Below, one piece after another: positions 37,731 to 44,505 of a DNA stretch of 44,505 nt. The notes beneath the pieces are model-generated. The model saw only the letters and a list, made by a program, of their open reading frames with translations, was not told where the DNA came from and searched no databases. The translations under genes were made by a program, and so were the position numbers. This DNA is from a virus, in IMG/VR virus record IMGVR_UViG_3300036806_000124, positions 1-44,505 of that record. One strand, 5' to 3'. Numbering within the stretch: position 1 is the first letter of the stretch; the number at the start of each line of letters is the position of its first letter.

Positions 37731-38435
37731 GTGTCCGTAAAATTACTCTCTAAAATAGTGCGTCCGGTCCTGCGCAAGTATGGATACGACATTTGTTGGG
37801 CGCATGAGCGCCGCGATCCGTTTGATGACATGAAACGGTTAAGCGTCGAATCGCCAGTCATTTTCGACGTTGGCGCCCATTTTGGCGAAACAATAATACG
37901 CTTTTATAAGGCGTTTGATCGGCCAACGGTTCATGCCTTCGAACCGTCGAAGGAGTCCCATAATATCCTCAAGCGCGAATGCGAGACATTCCCTAATCTG
38001 ATTGAAAATAATCTGGCGCTAGGGGCGACCCGTGGGACGATGCGGCTACTCGAAAACGAGAATACTTACATGACCTCGTTTTTGGAGCTTGGCCGTGACG
38101 GAAATGGCCAAATCGTCAATTGCACAGCCGTTGGCGTCGATACGATCGACGATTATTGCAAGGAACGTGGTATCGATCGTATCGATATTCTGAAATCAGA
38201 CGCGCAGGGCTTTGATCTCGAAGTCCTCAAAGGGGCGCAAAGAATGATGAAACGTGGTGCCATCAACCTCGTATATCTCGAAATCAATTTTGCCGAAATC
38301 TACAAGAACTCACCCGCCCCGGATGAAATACTTGCCTTCATGCGACAGCGTGGCTTTTCTCTCGTTACTTTTTATCGATTGTTCTATGTCAACGGTCGTT
38401 TGGGTTGGACCGACGCGCTATTCAAACGCGACTAA
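37731..38435 (+). CDS. FkbM-family methyltransferase (moron)
   Basis: A 234-residue methyltransferase on the strand opposite to the surrounding late genes. [16 protein letters not shown] near residues 43-58 is the S-adenosylmethionine-binding motif [14 protein letters not shown] follows. The [16 protein letters not shown] and VYLEINF segments are diagnostic of the FkbM family, which O-methylates sugars and other small hydroxyl groups. The GTG start at 37731 gives the full domain. Its TAA overlaps the TAG of the converging tail gene. Probable lysogenic-conversion gene modifying a host surface glycan, which could alter phage receptors. Confidence 0.88.
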   Translation: MSVKLLSKIVRPVLRKYGYDICWAHERRDPFDDMKRLSVESPVIFDVGAHFGETIIRFYKAFDRPTVHAFEPSKESHNILKRECETFPNLIENNLALGATRGTMRLLENENTYMTSFLELGRDGNGQIVNCTAVGVDTIDDYCKERGIDRIDILKSDAQGFDLEVLKGAQRMMKRGAINLVYLEINFAEIYKNSPAPDEILAFMRQRGFSLVTFYRLFYVNGRLGWTDALFKRD

Positions 38436-41400
38436 GCCGCCTTGTTTAAGAATGCCGGCGAATTATCGTTAGCTGCCGGATCGAGGTCGCGCTTGAGCAG
38501 GTAATTGTGCTGCGCCTGCGCACAGCTACTACCGCCAAAGCAAACATAAAACTTATTCCAGATCACGCCATCAGAGGCCAACACCAGCGGATTATCCATG
38601 CTGCCGGTGATGTAATCCCCAACCTTTGTCCAAGTTGGCCCCGCCTTCATTGCCCCGCTTGCCGATGTTTGGCTGGCGCTAACTGTCCAAGTAGTCCCGC
38701 TGCCGCCTGTGATAGTTGCAGGGATGGTTACGTTTGATCCATAAACGCTCTGACCAATTGCGATCGGATCGCCTGAAACACCTGACACCGTAAGAGTTGT
38801 GCCAGAGATTGAGCCGGTAAATGCTGAAATAGGCGCATCGGCATTTGTTGAACGAAATACTCCGAAAGGCCAAAGGCCGTTGCCTGAAAGATCAACCCAA
38901 CCGACAAAGTGCATGGTTGGATATGTCTTGCCGGGAGCGATTGCGCCAAAGTCAAATGCCAAGGGCTCCGCAGTTCCCGGCACTCCAGTGAATGTTACAA
39001 ACCCGTCCTTGCTGCGCCAAAGCTGATTATTGAATGAAGGGTGAGGATCGCCCGCCCCGCCTTGCGTCCCAGACCCTATGAATAGGTGGCCTGCATTGCC
39101 TGGAACGGATTTAAACTTGGTGTTTTGCTCTGGCACAACAAAGGTGCTGTTATTCTGAACCGGTGTTCCGCAACTATCAATTTGATACATACCGGCATTT
39201 CCCGCACCTGTCGGATTACCACCGGCGTAAGCATAAAATCTGTGTGGCGTTACACGATCAGCGACAACAGTTTTCTGCCAAAAGAAAAAGTACGAGTTTG
39301 ACCATCCGATATAATTTACGGCACCCATGTTTTCGGAAGCGACAGTTTGAGAGTTATTGATTGTCCATGTCGTACCGCTTCCTCCTGTAATCACTGTTCC
39401 TGCCGTGATTGCACCTGCCCCTAACTGGAATAGCGTCTGACCAATAGCCAATGTGCCATGTGAGACTGAAGTGACAGTAAGGGTCGTGCCAGATATAGAG
39501 CCGACAAATATTGCCGGGCCCATTATCTCATGCCACGTCTGCCCTCCGTCCATTGTGCAAAGAGGAACTGACCCGTCAGCAGGAATGATCATAATATCGT
39601 TTGTGCTGTTTGACGCGATCGTGCCACCGCGTTGAACAGGAAACCAGTTTGCATTTCCGCCGCCAGTATAAGCGTGGGTGAATGTCGATCCTTGAAGGTC
39701 AAATGTATTCGAGCTAAAATTTGCAGTCAGCCAGCATCCGTTTGCTTCGGTTGTTCCAAGAACTCCTTCAATACATACTGGCGCGTTATTTGACCCGCCA
39801 TTACTGGTATTGAGAACGCTTATTCGAATTGCCCCGCCCCCATTGTTAGCTACAGTTGTAATAGCCCAACATGACGCATTGGTGCATCCCCAATTCGTAA
39901 CAGGGGTCTTGTCGATGTAAACAAGCGCGCGGCCTATATTTGAACTGCCATTTGTAAATGTGAATGTCGAGGTAAGAACAATGTGCGTAGCGTCGGCAAC
40001 ACAGACGTAAGCAAATCCAGACTCGTTTGGCACGCCTCCGTTAGGTGTCGAATTGTATCTGATAATATGAACGATTGTTCCACTTCCAGCACTCCAGCTT
40101 GTGTAAGCAGCGGTAGAAGGAATCGTTATCTGTTGCAATCCCGACGCGCCGCACGCGCCGCCCGCATAGCTGGTAATGGCTGTGGTCGCATCCACATCGT
40201 TATAGCTGGAATTGAAAGGCTTTAAGGTTATGCCACCGTCTGTTGATGTTCCCGCATACTGCGCATTCGAGAAAATCGTATTCATATCCAAGTAAGCAAC
40301 AAAATTATTGTTGCCGGGAACGTAATCGTAACCGAAACCAACGTTGAACACGCTGTTGTTGTTGTAGTCAGGATTGTTTTGCGTGGATGGGTAAACGTTC
40401 GGATTTGTAAGCGTAAAATTGGCGCGGTCTTGAAAAGACGCCATAAGGTAACCAAACGGGGCTATTCCGGCAGTACTAACTAACTGTTCGATCCCGGCCG
40501 TCATTGACGTCCAAGTATTTGCGCTTCCTGTTGGGCTTGTCGTCCAGACGCCAATGCCTTGGCTAAAGATCAGGAAGTTGCTCTTGCTGCTATCAAACTG
40601 AACATCACCACTCGACATGAAAAATTCGTTAGTCAATGCGAGCCAAGGCACGTCAATTGCCGCGCGGATGAAACCAGCATCGCCCCCAAAGGTAGGTGGA
40701 GAGCCAGTGACACCATTTGCACTTATCGCAATGCCGCCGCTTTCATCATTGATAATGACGCGCTCTGAATTAGACGGGTCAACCGCGACCGTATGCCAAT
40801 TTGTCCCGGCAGCAGTAATCTTAAGCCAAGTACCAGACTTTAGCCGCCACAGATCGCCTGCTGTTTGGCCCGGATTAGGCACAGCGGGATTAGGAACATC
40901 AACCGACCAGACGATACTGCTGGTAGGTGATATAACCATGTGCTGGCCCGCTTGTGGACCGCCAGTTGTTGCAGCAAATGTGCTGCCAGCATTATTCGAT
41001 ACATACATCGACGTGCCAACAGGCTGGATATAAATACCATTGGTTTTTCCGCCGGTTGATCCAGATGATGGATCAAAAGCAATATTGTAATTTCCCGAAT
41101 TTGTTGATGTTGGAATTGTGGCCGGCGATAAAGAGGTAAAGCTTGTCCCTCCATTCGCCGTTACAAATACGCCATTGTTATCAGTGCCAACGTAGAGGAC
41201 GTTGCAGTTGATTGGATCAACTGCCATCTTGCGGCCTGCCATACGCCAAACACTGTTGGCACCAGAGGCTACACTAGCAAAAGCCGTCAGTGTCCATTTG
41301 GCAGTTCCCGCCAGAACATTGGAAACAGTCATGTTGGTTGATGAGAATATCAACCCGTTATAAAACATGTAGGCGGTAGCTGTATTGGCAGGACAGGCAG

Positions 41401-41719
41401 CTATCTCAATTACACCACCAGCATTCTGACTAACCTGGCTCGTGCCGGTTGTTGGAAAGAACCCAAAGTTGGCAGCCGGCATCGTTGATTGCGTAACCAC
41501 CTGCAACCATGTTGAAGTTGCAGAATTATAAATGTACCCACCATAGCCATCGGTACGAGCCAAATAATTACTACCGACAATATCGATCCCGACAACCCAA
41601 CCGCCGCCACCGATCTTAGCTGCTTTTTCAAAATTGCTCGTGGCACCGCCATGTGTCCACCCCCCGCAAATGGCGATCACAAATAAAATAAAAAGAGGTC
41701 GGAAAGCTACCCATTTCAC
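38432..41719 (-). CDS. Large secreted-type beta-propeller protein, GH74-like
   Basis: A 1095-residue protein starting at GTG 41719, which overlaps the previous stop (GTGA). Residues 1-28 are a Sec signal peptide ([15 protein letters not shown] core). Directly after, [15 protein letters not shown] and [14 protein letters not shown] match the opening of GH74 xyloglucanase-type propellers. Asp-box-like turns recur ([36 protein letters not shown]). Two copies of an inserted module beginning [10 protein letters not shown] lie near residues 738 and 966. Predicted to be an extracellular glycan-acting or glycan-binding protein, perhaps a tail component. Catalytic aspartates are not assigned. Confidence 0.78.
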   Translation of the reverse strand: MKWVAFRPLFILFVIAICGGWTHGGATSNFEKAAKIGGGGWVVGIDIVGSNYLARTDGYGGYIYNSATSTWLQVVTQSTMPAANFGFFPTTGTSQVSQNAGGVIEIAACPANTATAYMFYNGLIFSSTNMTVSNVLAGTAKWTLTAFASVASGANSVWRMAGRKMAVDPINCNVLYVGTDNNGVFVTANGGTSFTSLSPATIPTSTNSGNYNIAFDPSSGSTGGKTNGIYIQPVGTSMYVSNNAGSTFAATTGGPQAGQHMVISPTSSIVWSVDVPNPAVPNPGQTAGDLWRLKSGTWLKITAAGTNWHTVAVDPSNSERVIINDESGGIAISANGVTGSPPTFGGDAGFIRAAIDVPWLALTNEFFMSSGDVQFDSSKSNFLIFSQGIGVWTTSPTGSANTWTSMTAGIEQLVSTAGIAPFGYLMASFQDRANFTLTNPNVYPSTQNNPDYNNNSVFNVGFGYDYVPGNNNFVAYLDMNTIFSNAQYAGTSTDGGITLKPFNSSYNDVDATTAITSYAGGACGASGLQQITIPSTAAYTSWSAGSGTIVHIIRYNSTPNGGVPNESGFAYVCVADATHIVLTSTFTFTNGSSNIGRALVYIDKTPVTNWGCTNASCWAITTVANNGGGAIRISVLNTSNGGSNNAPVCIEGVLGTTEANGCWLTANFSSNTFDLQGSTFTHAYTGGGNANWFPVQRGGTIASNSTNDIMIIPADGSVPLCTMDGGQTWHEIMGPAIFVGSISGTTLTVTSVSHGTLAIGQTLFQLGAGAITAGTVITGGSGTTWTINNSQTVASENMGAVNYIGWSNSYFFFWQKTVVADRVTPHRFYAYAGGNPTGAGNAGMYQIDSCGTPVQNNSTFVVPEQNTKFKSVPGNAGHLFIGSGTQGGAGDPHPSFNNQLWRSKDGFVTFTGVPGTAEPLAFDFGAIAPGKTYPTMHFVGWVDLSGNGLWPFGVFRSTNADAPISAFTGSISGTTLTVSGVSGDPIAIGQSVYGSNVTIPATITGGSGTTWTVSASQTSASGAMKAGPTWTKVGDYITGSMDNPLVLASDGVIWNKFYVCFGGSSCAQAQHNYLLKRDLDPAANDNSPAFLNKAA

Positions 41720-42639
41720 GGAGTGCCCCAATAATTATGTTGATTGGCATTCATGGCACTATTGCTGGCGCTCTGATCGCCGTCCCACACGGCCATTTCC
41801 GTAACCGTTCCATTATGATTGCCAAAGCAAAACCCGATGTTAATGAAGGCCGCAGTGTTTCCAAAATCAGCAGCGCCAGGATTGAGAGAACCGGTCAAAC
41901 TACCATCCATATAGATCGAGGATGACGCACCGTTAAAAAGACTTTGTGCCGCATGAAGCGTACCGTCAGACGCGGTTACGCTCACATTCGAGCCCGCAAA
42001 ATTTGTCCAGGTATTTGCACCGCTACCAAATCCGGTAACAAGGAAACTGCCAGTACTGCAAAGAACGTCTGCTTGAGTTGTTATGCCAGTTCTCTTTGCA
42101 ACATCAGAAACCCAAAATGGCTGTGTGAATTTTGGATTCCCAAAATGGTCGGCAGGCTGATAAAATTGGCTACTTGCAGCAACAAAAGTTGCGCAAAATT
42201 TTCCCGTAGGGGTGCAATTGTGAGTAAGAGTGGCACGCGCCGAATTGGTCGCCTGAACACTGTCACAAACACCAAAACAACGGCTGCTGCCTGTTAAATC
42301 ATACCAAGTAGCGATTACACAGGTGTCACTTGTGGCACAGTTGTTGGCGCCGCGCGTCGTAACGACAATATCGCCAGTTGATGCATCAGAACTTGCATCT
42401 GCACAATTAGCGCCAGCGTTGTCGCAAAGATTTATAAGCTTGTTACCGCGCGTTGCAGCGCTCATAGCCCGCAGGCTGTAAACAAGGCCGGGACTTGCAA
42501 CTACGTCAGCCACCCCCTGAAAAGGAGCGCTGCCACTAATAGAAACATTGTAGTTGCTGTCGCGGGATTGCCAAAAGCTATCGGCAGTCGCGCCCCAAAG
42601 ATACGCGAGCGCGACTACGGCTAGACGTAGGAATTTCAC
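41716..42639 (-). CDS. Secreted-type lectin/glycosidase-like protein
   Basis: A 307-residue protein starting at GTG 42639 (GTGA overlap with the previous gene). The N-terminal [16 protein letters not shown] is a signal peptide. Conserved features [39 protein letters not shown] and repeated Cys pairs resemble the catalytic domain of arabinofuranosidase B (GH54) and concanavalin A-like modules; the last third ([20 protein letters not shown]) is LamG-like. The cysteines suit the periplasm or outside. It could bind or cleave plant- or bacterial-type arabinose/galactan polymers. Confidence 0.75.
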   Translation of the reverse strand: MKFLRLAVVALAYLWGATADSFWQSRDSNYNVSISGSAPFQGVADVVASPGLVYSLRAMSAATRGNKLINLCDNAGANCADASSDASTGDIVVTTRGANNCATSDTCVIATWYDLTGSSRCFGVCDSVQATNSARATLTHNCTPTGKFCATFVAASSQFYQPADHFGNPKFTQPFWVSDVAKRTGITTQADVLCSTGSFLVTGFGSGANTWTNFAGSNVSVTASDGTLHAAQSLFNGASSSIYMDGSLTGSLNPGAADFGNTAAFINIGFCFGNHNGTVTEMAVWDGDQSASNSAMNANQHNYWGTP

Positions 42640-43415
42640 AGCTTGTAACCCCATGCCGTCACCGAAACGACACCGCCCGCTCCTGGCGCAGCCGAAACGA
42701 CGGCAATTGATGTGTTGGTCGCGCTCGCCGGCACGCACGGCGTAAAGATTTGCTCTACCACGCCAAGCCCGGAAGCAAGCGGCGCGGTCCATTGCGTGTA
42801 GTTCAGTGTGCCCGTAATCGTGCCGGTGACTGTCGCGTTACCCGTTGCCGCCGCTGTCGCATTGGCGCGGATCGAAAATCCACAAATGTACGTCGTTACC
42901 GATGCCGCGCCCGCCAATGTCGCGGTCGTCGCGGTCGTCGTGCCTGTCGCCGATGCCGTGTAAGGAACTGCGGTCCCTGGGTATTGGCTGATACTATCGA
43001 CCGCGCCGATGTTCGTTGTGTGGTTCGCCTGGGCCGGAATCGCTGCGCCCGTGTTCGTCGCAATCGTGGCCAGAGATCCTATCTCTGTCGCCTGATTGGC
43101 CGAGGTCGCCGCGCCAGTTGGCAGCGAGATCGTTCCAGCAATGTTGTTGATGTTATTTGTGGCGCCAGTGAGCTGCGCCGCGAAGGTGCCCGTGCCGACA
43201 ACAGTCGCATTGAGGTTCGCCGCCGTCCCTTGTGTGACCGCAGTCGTGCCGCTGAACAATACGACGTTGGGCAAGCAATTGCCCGATCCGTCGTCGCTGA
43301 ACTTCGCGTTCGGTGTAACACCCGCATTGTCTTTCAACTGCAAGGTTGAGGGACATACGGCGAGCGCCGGCGCCGCGAACAGGCAAAGTGTGAGCGCGAG
43401 GATTATGCGTTTCAT
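42636..43415 (-). CDS. Signal-peptide protein, Thr/Ala-rich beta repeat
   Basis: A 259-residue protein with an obvious Sec signal peptide (MKRIILALTLCLFAAPALA, cleavage near residue 19). The mature part begins CPSTLQLKDNAG, followed by short repetitive Thr/Ala/Gly-rich strands and a C-terminal Cys-containing beta region. This resembles phage-encoded appendage proteins found near fibres in Bradyrhizobium phages. No enzymatic motif is visible. It is located between the small Gly-rich protein and the GH54-like protein. Confidence 0.72.
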   Translation of the reverse strand: MKRIILALTLCLFAAPALAVCPSTLQLKDNAGVTPNAKFSDDGSGNCLPNVVLFSGTTAVTQGTAANLNATVVGTGTFAAQLTGATNNINNIAGTISLPTGAATSANQATEIGSLATIATNTGAAIPAQANHTTNIGAVDSISQYPGTAVPYTASATGTTTATTATLAGAASVTTYICGFSIRANATAAATGNATVTGTITGTLNYTQWTAPLASGLGVVEQIFTPCVPASATNTSIAVVSAAPGAGGVVSVTAWGYKL

Positions 43416-43416
43416 C

Positions 43417-43623
43417 TTAGGTTCCCGTCATAAGCCCGATGAGGTTGCAGGCGTTTGATGCGTCGAGCTGCGTGGTGATGAGGCAGTTGCCGCCGCCACC
43501 GCCGCCACCGGATCCCGTGGCGCCGCCGATGCGGATACCGATACCCTGGTTGCCGCCAATCGATTGTGCGAGCGCGATTGCGCTCCACAACAGCGTGGCG
43601 ATGATGATGATGTGCCGCAGCAT
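43417..43623 (-). CDS. Signal-peptide protein with Gly-rich run (68 aa)
   Basis: A 68-residue protein, ATG 43623 overlapping the previous TGA. A signal peptide (LRHIIIIATLLWSAIALA) is followed by a Gly run and a Cys-containing tail (ITTQLDASNACNLIGLM). A longer start lies six residues upstream and is rejected. The function is unknown. Confidence 0.68.
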   Translation of the reverse strand: MLRHIIIIATLLWSAIALAQSIGGNQGIGIRIGGATGSGGGGGGGNCLITTQLDASNACNLIGLMTGT

Positions 43624-44171
43624 CAGCGCGCCCTTCGGCAACGCAGGAAGCCGTAGCCCTTGTCTGTCGATACGGTGAATGTGTCGTCAGCGACGAGGAA
43701 CATGCTTGTCGTCGCGTTCAGGCTGACACGCACCGGCCCGATGACATGCGTATAGTCCGTCACCGGTACTTGCGCCGGCGTGGAGCGCTGCACCATCGTC
43801 CCAGTCGCAAGTGATCCGTCCGCTGCCGTCGTGGTACTGAGCGACGTCTTGAGGATCGTGACCGACGTGGTGGCGCCGAACGTGCGCGTTGCGCCGGCCG
43901 AGCATTCCCAATCTCCCGCCGTCAGTGAAACGCTGGTTATGTTCGCGGGAGTCGCTGTCGTGAGCGTGACTGCCGATCCCGATACGATGCTCGATGAAAT
44001 AAATTCGCCGACAAAGCCTGACGCCGCGTTGTCGTTTGTCGCCGTTCCCGGCACTTGGCCGGGGACGATGATGCCTGACGTGGCTATGCCATCGGCCAAC
44101 GCTGGCGCCGAAAGCGCAAGCAGCGCGGCGAGGACGGCAAGCCTACTGCGTATCGATGTAGAGCGTGTCAT
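43623..44171 (-). CDS. Signal-peptide beta protein (182 aa)
   Basis: It begins MTRSTSIRSRLAVLAALLAL with a positively charged start, a hydrophobic core and an APALADG cleavage site. The mature part is beta-rich, with an Ile/Val/Thr pattern (SVTILKTSLSTTTAADGSLATG). It ends with a Cys and an Arg-rich tail. ATG 44171 lies 28 bases upstream of the previous gene's stop, in another frame. No family is recognised. A carbohydrate-binding or adhesive exported protein is likely. Confidence 0.72.
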   Translation of the reverse strand: MTRSTSIRSRLAVLAALLALSAPALADGIATSGIIVPGQVPGTATNDNAASGFVGEFISSSIVSGSAVTLTTATPANITSVSLTAGDWECSAGATRTFGATTSVTILKTSLSTTTAADGSLATGTMVQRSTPAQVPVTDYTHVIGPVRVSLNATTSMFLVADDTFTVSTDKGYGFLRCRRAR

Positions 44172-44505
44172 TGGTTGTGGCACACGTCGCGTTGATCTGA
44201 TCTGACGGCAGATAGGGGTAGTAGCGTTGATAGCTGCCACCCGAACCCAAAAGGATCGATGTGCCTTTTGTTGCCGATGCGAGCGGGCCGATGAATAACC
44301 AGCAACTATCGCCGTTGGTGTTGTTGTTCTGGATCGTGAGGGCCTTGCGCCCGCTCGATGCAACAGAGTTCAAAACAGTCTGGAACGCATTGCCGTTCGA
44401 AATCGTGGCCGTACTGTTCAGCGTGCCGCGCGCGATCGGGGCCTGCGCAAAGGCTGATCCCGCAAACAGGATGAAGGCGAAGGTGATGAGCGCTTTGGCG
44501 AGTGT
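44143..44505 (-). CDS. Signal-peptide protein, 3' part (start at 133 across the junction)
   Basis: The major portion of the 122-residue signal-peptide protein; the window's end cuts off only its first two codons, which are present at 128-133. The visible protein has the AFAQAPIARG cleavage region, then SSGRKALTIQNNNTNGDSC, a beta-rich middle, and ends NDTLYIDTQ. The reading frame is continuous when 44378 is joined to 1, which is strong support for circularity. Confidence 0.8.
   Translation of the reverse strand, partial: TLAKALITFAFILFAGSAFAQAPIARGTLNSTATISNGNAFQTVLNSVASSGRKALTIQNNNTNGDSCWLFIGPLASATKGTSILLGSGGSYQRYYPYLPSDQINATCATTNDTLYIDTQ
44379..44505. repeat. Right copy of 127-bp exact terminal repeat
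   Basis: Identical to positions 1-127. It should be removed when the genome is circularised. Confidence 0.93.

Noticed and set aside
1-44505. tRNA genes or a phage RNA polymerase
   Set aside because: No cloverleaf with a typical acceptor stem was noticed, and no single-subunit RNA polymerase motifs are present in any protein. A dedicated search would be needed to exclude tRNAs.

Overview
The window is one complete genome of a temperate, short-tailed (T7-like virion) bacteriophage, assembled as a circle. Its first 127 bases are repeated exactly as its last 127 bases (1-127 = 44379-44505), so the unique length is 44,378 bp and one gene runs across the junction. The host is most likely an alphaproteobacterium of the Hyphomicrobiales (Bradyrhizobium, Rhodopseudomonas or relatives). 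This rests on recognised families: a GapR/DUF2312 protein, a Bbp19-family protein, an XF1762-family protein, and several small early proteins of types I recall from that order. GC content looks high by eye. The host assignment is an inference.

Layout. (1) 1-9.2 kb, minus strand: head and packaging genes, read from right to left as small terminase, two small proteins, large terminase, two small proteins, portal, Bbp19-like, scaffold, cysteine-rich protein, major capsid and three small head/tail proteins. An AT-rich LAGLIDADG homing endonuclease gene on the plus strand interrupts this block next to the capsid gene. (2) 9.2-9.8 kb: a non-coding gap. (3) 9.8-14.6 kb, minus strand: an early replication operon (HTH-like protein, GapR-like, RusA, MT-A70 methyltransferase, replication initiator with GTGACG repeats inside its gene, RecA-fold helicase, then small proteins), with most genes joined by 4-base start/stop overlaps. 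(4) 14.6-15.8 kb: immunity region with two divergent Xre-type regulators and four strong plus one weak copy of a 17-bp operator, GTTACC-N5-GGTAAY. (5) 15.8-21.7 kb, plus strand: small proteins, a secreted CHAP-like enzyme, then a recombination module (RecB-type exonuclease, a possible RAMP/Cas7-fold protein, an unknown protein, a striking 5-bp-lattice repeat, a Sak4-type ATPase), an excisionase-like protein and an integrase. (6) 21.7-23.2 kb, plus strand: candidate attP and accessory genes. A minus-strand terminator at 23.17 kb ends the late operon. (7) 23.2-37.6 kb, minus strand: lysis cassette, three internal virion proteins, nozzle and adaptor, tail fibre. (8) 37.7-38.4 kb: an FkbM-family methyltransferase on the plus strand. 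(9) 38.4-44.5 kb and 1-133, minus strand: six consecutive genes whose products all begin with Sec-type signal peptides, including a GH74-like propeller protein and a protein resembling arabinofuranosidase B.

How it works together. In lysogeny one of the two Xre proteins should occupy the two operator clusters and silence the leftward replication and rightward recombination/integration transcripts. After induction the leftward operon copies the DNA and the rightward operon recombines and excises it. The long minus-strand late region then makes virions and lysis proteins. A 14-bp element, CTGAGTGCGTTGCT on the coding strand, sits at late gene-block boundaries and may be a late regulatory signal.

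The most unusual items are the ~465-bp lattice at 18855-19321, in which AG dinucleotides recur every 5 bp and shift by one base at each AGCAGGC core, the possible RAMP/Cas7-like protein in the recombination operon, and the six-gene signal-peptide cassette.
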